Source of the DNA: Luteolibacter rhizosphaerae
Lineage (GTDB): Bacteria; Verrucomicrobiota; Verrucomicrobiia; Verrucomicrobiales; Akkermansiaceae
Length of the DNA stretch: 64,000 nt
NCBI RefSeq assembly: GCF_025950095.1
Contig: NZ_JAPDDR010000007.1
Location: 124,001-188,000, forward strand
Direction: 5' to 3'
Position numbers and translations under genes: made by a program. Below are positions 62,238 to 64,000 of this stretch, in pieces (within the stretch, counting starts at the first letter, position 1; each line of letters starts with the position of its first letter). The notes beneath the pieces are model-generated. The model did no database searches. It saw nothing but the letters and a program-made list of their open reading frames with translations, and was not told where the DNA came from.

Positions 62238-62681
62238 ATGAAAGCCTCGAATGCACTCGTGGCCGCCGCACTCGCCGGCGCACTCGCCGCCGGTTCCACC
62301 GCCTTCGCCGCCAGCTTCGTGCCCGGTAAGGACAAGGACAAGGATGACTGCCCCGGCAAGGACAAAGAGAAGAAGGAAGAAACCGTGATCTCCGGGGACA
62401 AGGAAAAGGACAAGGACGATTGCCCGGACAAGGACAAGGAGAAGGAAAAGAAGGAGCTCGTGATCTCCGGCGAGAAGGACAAGGACAAGGATGACTGCCC
62501 GGACAAGGACAAGGAGAAGGAAAAGAAGGAAGTCCTGATCTCCGGCGAGAAGGACAAGGACAAGGACGACTGCCCGGACAAGGATAAGGACAAGGAGAAG
62601 AAGGAACTCACTTCCCTTTCTGGCGGCGACAAGGAGAAGAAGGAAAAAGTCAAGGAGAAGGAAGAGGAAGAGATCCTCTGA
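62238..62681 (+). CDS. Putative secreted RiPP precursor with four DDCP repeats
   Basis: Start at ATG 62238 (147 residues). Residues 1-24 are a typical Sec signal peptide (hydrophobic core, AFA before the cut). The rest is low-complexity and very rich in Lys, Asp and Glu. It holds four near-identical units of about 25 residues, each with KDKDDCP followed by KDKEK-KE and ISG. The only cysteines are residues 38, 62, 87 and 112, spaced 24, 25 and 25. The next genes encode a DUF692/MNIO enzyme and a DUF2063-like partner, the pair that modifies Cys in secreted peptides such as HvfA and bufferins. The repeats are therefore probably core sites for Cys modification. The DDCP context differs from the EGKCG motif of HvfA. 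Metal binding after modification is an inference. Confidence 0.75.
   Translation: MKASNALVAAALAGALAAGSTAFAASFVPGKDKDKDDCPGKDKEKKEETVISGDKEKDKDDCPDKDKEKEKKELVISGEKDKDKDDCPDKDKEKEKKEVLISGEKDKDKDDCPDKDKDKEKKELTSLSGGDKEKKEKVKEKEEEEIL
62328..62624 (+). repeat. Four direct repeats of about 75 bases encoding the DDCP units
   Basis: Units at 62328-62396, 62397-62471, 62472-62546 and 62547-62624 are very similar at the DNA level (each has GACAAGGACAAGGA followed by TGC CCG). This suggests recent expansion by unequal recombination. Confidence 0.85.
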
Positions 62682-62698
62682 TTTCACCTCAACGGACG

Positions 62699-62729
62699 CC
62701 CCGCGGCCAATCGGTGCCGCGGGGTTTTT
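62699..62729 (+). terminator. Rho-independent terminator between precursor and modifying enzyme
   Basis: A 9-bp perfect GC stem (CCCCGCGGC at 62699-62707, GCCGCGGGG at 62716-62724) is followed by TTTTT. It lies 17 bases after the precursor stop and 26 bases before the enzyme start, so it probably lets most transcripts end after the precursor. Confidence 0.85.
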
Positions 62730-62755
62730 CCGTCTCTAACAAGCGGCTTCAGGTC

Positions 62756-63619
62756 ATGGGCAACTCGCGCTTCACATCCGGCGTGGAACTGGCCACGGGC
62801 ATCGGCCTGCGGGTGCCGCACTACAATCACATCCTGTCGGAAAAGCCGGCAGTGGGATGGTTCGAGATCATCTCGGAGAACTACATGGTGGAGGGAGGAC
62901 GGGCACTTTCGGTGCTCGACCGGATTCTCGACCAATACAAGGTGGTCCAGCATGGCGTGGGCATGTATCCGGGCGATGCCGGTGGCGTGAAATTCGAACA
63001 CCTGCGGCGCCTCAAGCGGCTAGTTCGACGGACAAAAACGCCGTGGATTTCCGATCATCTCTGCTGGGGCAGCGTGGATGGCAGCATGAGCCACGACCTG
63101 CTACCGATCCCCTTCACCTTCGAGGCGGCGAAGAAGACCGCGGAGAACTTGCGGATCGCCCAGGACTTCCTGGAGATCCCGCTGGCGATGGAGAACGTGA
63201 GCAGCTACGGCGAGTTCAAGGACAACCAGATGACCGAGTGGCAATTCCTCGCCGAGGTCTGCGAGCTTGCGGACACGGGAATCCTGCTCGACGTGAACAA
63301 CATCTACGTTTCCTCCATCAACAACGGCTTCGATCCGATGGAGTATGTGAACTTCGTGCCGGCGGAACGCGTGGCACAGATTCACATCGCCGGACACTCG
63401 CGCTACCAGCGTTTCGTCGTGGATACGCACGATCATCCGGTGGTCGATCCGGTGTGGAAGCTTTACGAGCGAGCCATCGAACGCTGCGGTCCGGTGGCCA
63501 CCTTGCTTGAATGGGACGGCCGGATTCCCTCCTTCGAGGAGGTGTGGACGGAGGCCAAGAAATCGGAGACCTGGCGCGATACCGCGCTGGCAAAACGAGA
63601 GGAAAATGCGGCCGCTTGA
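62756..63619 (+). CDS. DUF692/MNIO-family multinuclear iron oxidase (BufB/HvfB-like)
   Basis: Start at ATG 62756 (287 residues); an upstream GTG at 62714 lies inside the terminator and is unlikely. The TIM-barrel family signature is complete: GIGLRVPHYNHIL at the N-terminus, SDHLCWG (about residue 99), MENVSSYGEF (about 144), LLDVNNIYVSSIN (about 177), QIHIAGH (about 208), DTHDHPV (about 223) and LLEWDG. These supply the His, Asp, Glu and Asn ligands of the iron centre. Known members (MbnB, TglH, BufB) use oxygen to convert Cys in peptides into heterocycles or related groups. The likely substrate is the DDCP precursor encoded just before; the partner gene overlaps by 14 bases. Confidence 0.9.
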   Translation: MGNSRFTSGVELATGIGLRVPHYNHILSEKPAVGWFEIISENYMVEGGRALSVLDRILDQYKVVQHGVGMYPGDAGGVKFEHLRRLKRLVRRTKTPWISDHLCWGSVDGSMSHDLLPIPFTFEAAKKTAENLRIAQDFLEIPLAMENVSSYGEFKDNQMTEWQFLAEVCELADTGILLDVNNIYVSSINNGFDPMEYVNFVPAERVAQIHIAGHSRYQRFVVDTHDHPVVDPVWKLYERAIERCGPVATLLEWDGRIPSFEEVWTEAKKSETWRDTALAKREENAAA

Positions 63620-64000
63620 GCAGATCCAGCGCGAGTTTTTCGCAGCGCTGCAGATGCCACTGCGTGGCAGCAGCCGCCGGAGCACGCATCTGCCGCCTAC
63701 GGACGAAGGACATTCGACCGAGTTTCTCACCAAGGCGGAGGAGCTGATGGCGGGGGGGGAGAACTTATCCCCGGCCGAGCGCTTGGAGCTTTATCACCGG
63801 CAGTATTGGTTCCGGGTGCTGGAGTCGGTGGCGGAAGATTTCCCGCATCTGCGACGGATGGCGGGCGAGCAGAAGTTCTGGGAGATGCTGGAGGCCTACC
63901 TGCAGGCGTATCCTTCCGGAAGTTTCACGCTGCGGCATCTCGGCCGTTCGGTGGCGAAATTCATCTCCGGATGGCAGGGACTTGATCCCACGCAGAGACT
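63606..64000 (+). CDS. DUF2063-like RiPP partner protein (BufC/HvfC-like), 3'-partial
   Basis: The frame opens at ATG 63606, overlapping the MNIO gene by 14 bases, and runs off the window after 131 codons. The visible part has an N-terminal helix (PLEQIQREFFAAL) and the family core ERLELYHRQYWFRVLESVAEDFPHLRRMAG, followed by MLEAYLQAYPSGSFTLRHLG. It resembles the helical N-domain of DUF2063 proteins, once called DNA-binding but now known as partners that bind the MNIO enzyme and the precursor. The overlap implies co-translation. The C-terminal part is outside the window. Confidence 0.82.
   Translation, partial: MRPLEQIQREFFAALQMPLRGSSRRSTHLPPTDEGHSTEFLTKAEELMAGGENLSPAERLELYHRQYWFRVLESVAEDFPHLRRMAGEQKFWEMLEAYLQAYPSGSFTLRHLGRSVAKFISGWQGLDPTQR

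Overview
The window is GC-rich and gene-dense. It looks like a chromosomal piece of a Gram-negative bacterium of the Verrucomicrobiota, perhaps Luteolibacter-like. This is inferred from the style of the secreted proteins (malectin plus fibronectin III arrays, long FG-GAP propellers, a quinoprotein-like dehydrogenase fused to c-type heme motifs, C-termini ending in FYRL-like strands) and from the rarity of Shine-Dalgarno sequences. No rRNA, tRNA, transposase, CRISPR array or phage gene was seen.

Layout. Bases 1-8221 hold plus-strand envelope genes: a coiled-coil membrane protein cut by the left edge, an outer-membrane barrel, three small secreted or lipoproteins, a small Fis-type DNA-binding protein on the minus strand, and an Fn3/Ig-like secreted protein. 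Bases 8253-51145 are almost entirely minus-strand and form a Wzx/Wzy-type exopolysaccharide locus: a short Wza-like exporter, RmlA/RmlB/RmlD plus a divergent RmlC-like protein (dTDP-rhamnose), a giant malectin/Fn3 protein, flippase, polymerase, seven glycosyltransferase genes (two of them a PssD/PssE-like pair), acyltransferases, two initiating phosphosugar transferases, a deacetylase, a Wzc-like protein with a defective P-loop, a WbpB/WbpD-like pair, an outer-membrane barrel, a beta-helix protein and twin 14-repeat propeller proteins. Bases 51723-56900 encode a plus-strand dehydrogenase/heme/Fn3 protein that shares its C-terminal module with the giant protein. Bases 57059-62058 are general genes: trypsin-like protease, LpxR-like lipid A deacylase, DUF1328 protein, phosphofructokinase and a GNAT acetyltransferase.

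The right edge (62238-64000) carries what looks like a ribosomal peptide modification operon: a secreted precursor with four regular Asp-Asp-Cys-Pro repeats, an attenuating terminator, a DUF692/MNIO oxidase and the start of a DUF2063-type partner. The DDCP repeats differ from the Cys motifs I know for this enzyme family, so this is the best candidate for a new system.

A second unusual signal runs through the polysaccharide locus. Thirteen start codons are preceded within 0-6 bases by a run of six or more C residues where a Shine-Dalgarno would normally sit. Genes whose start overlaps the previous stop (ATGA) lack the run, as do the non-polysaccharide genes on either side.
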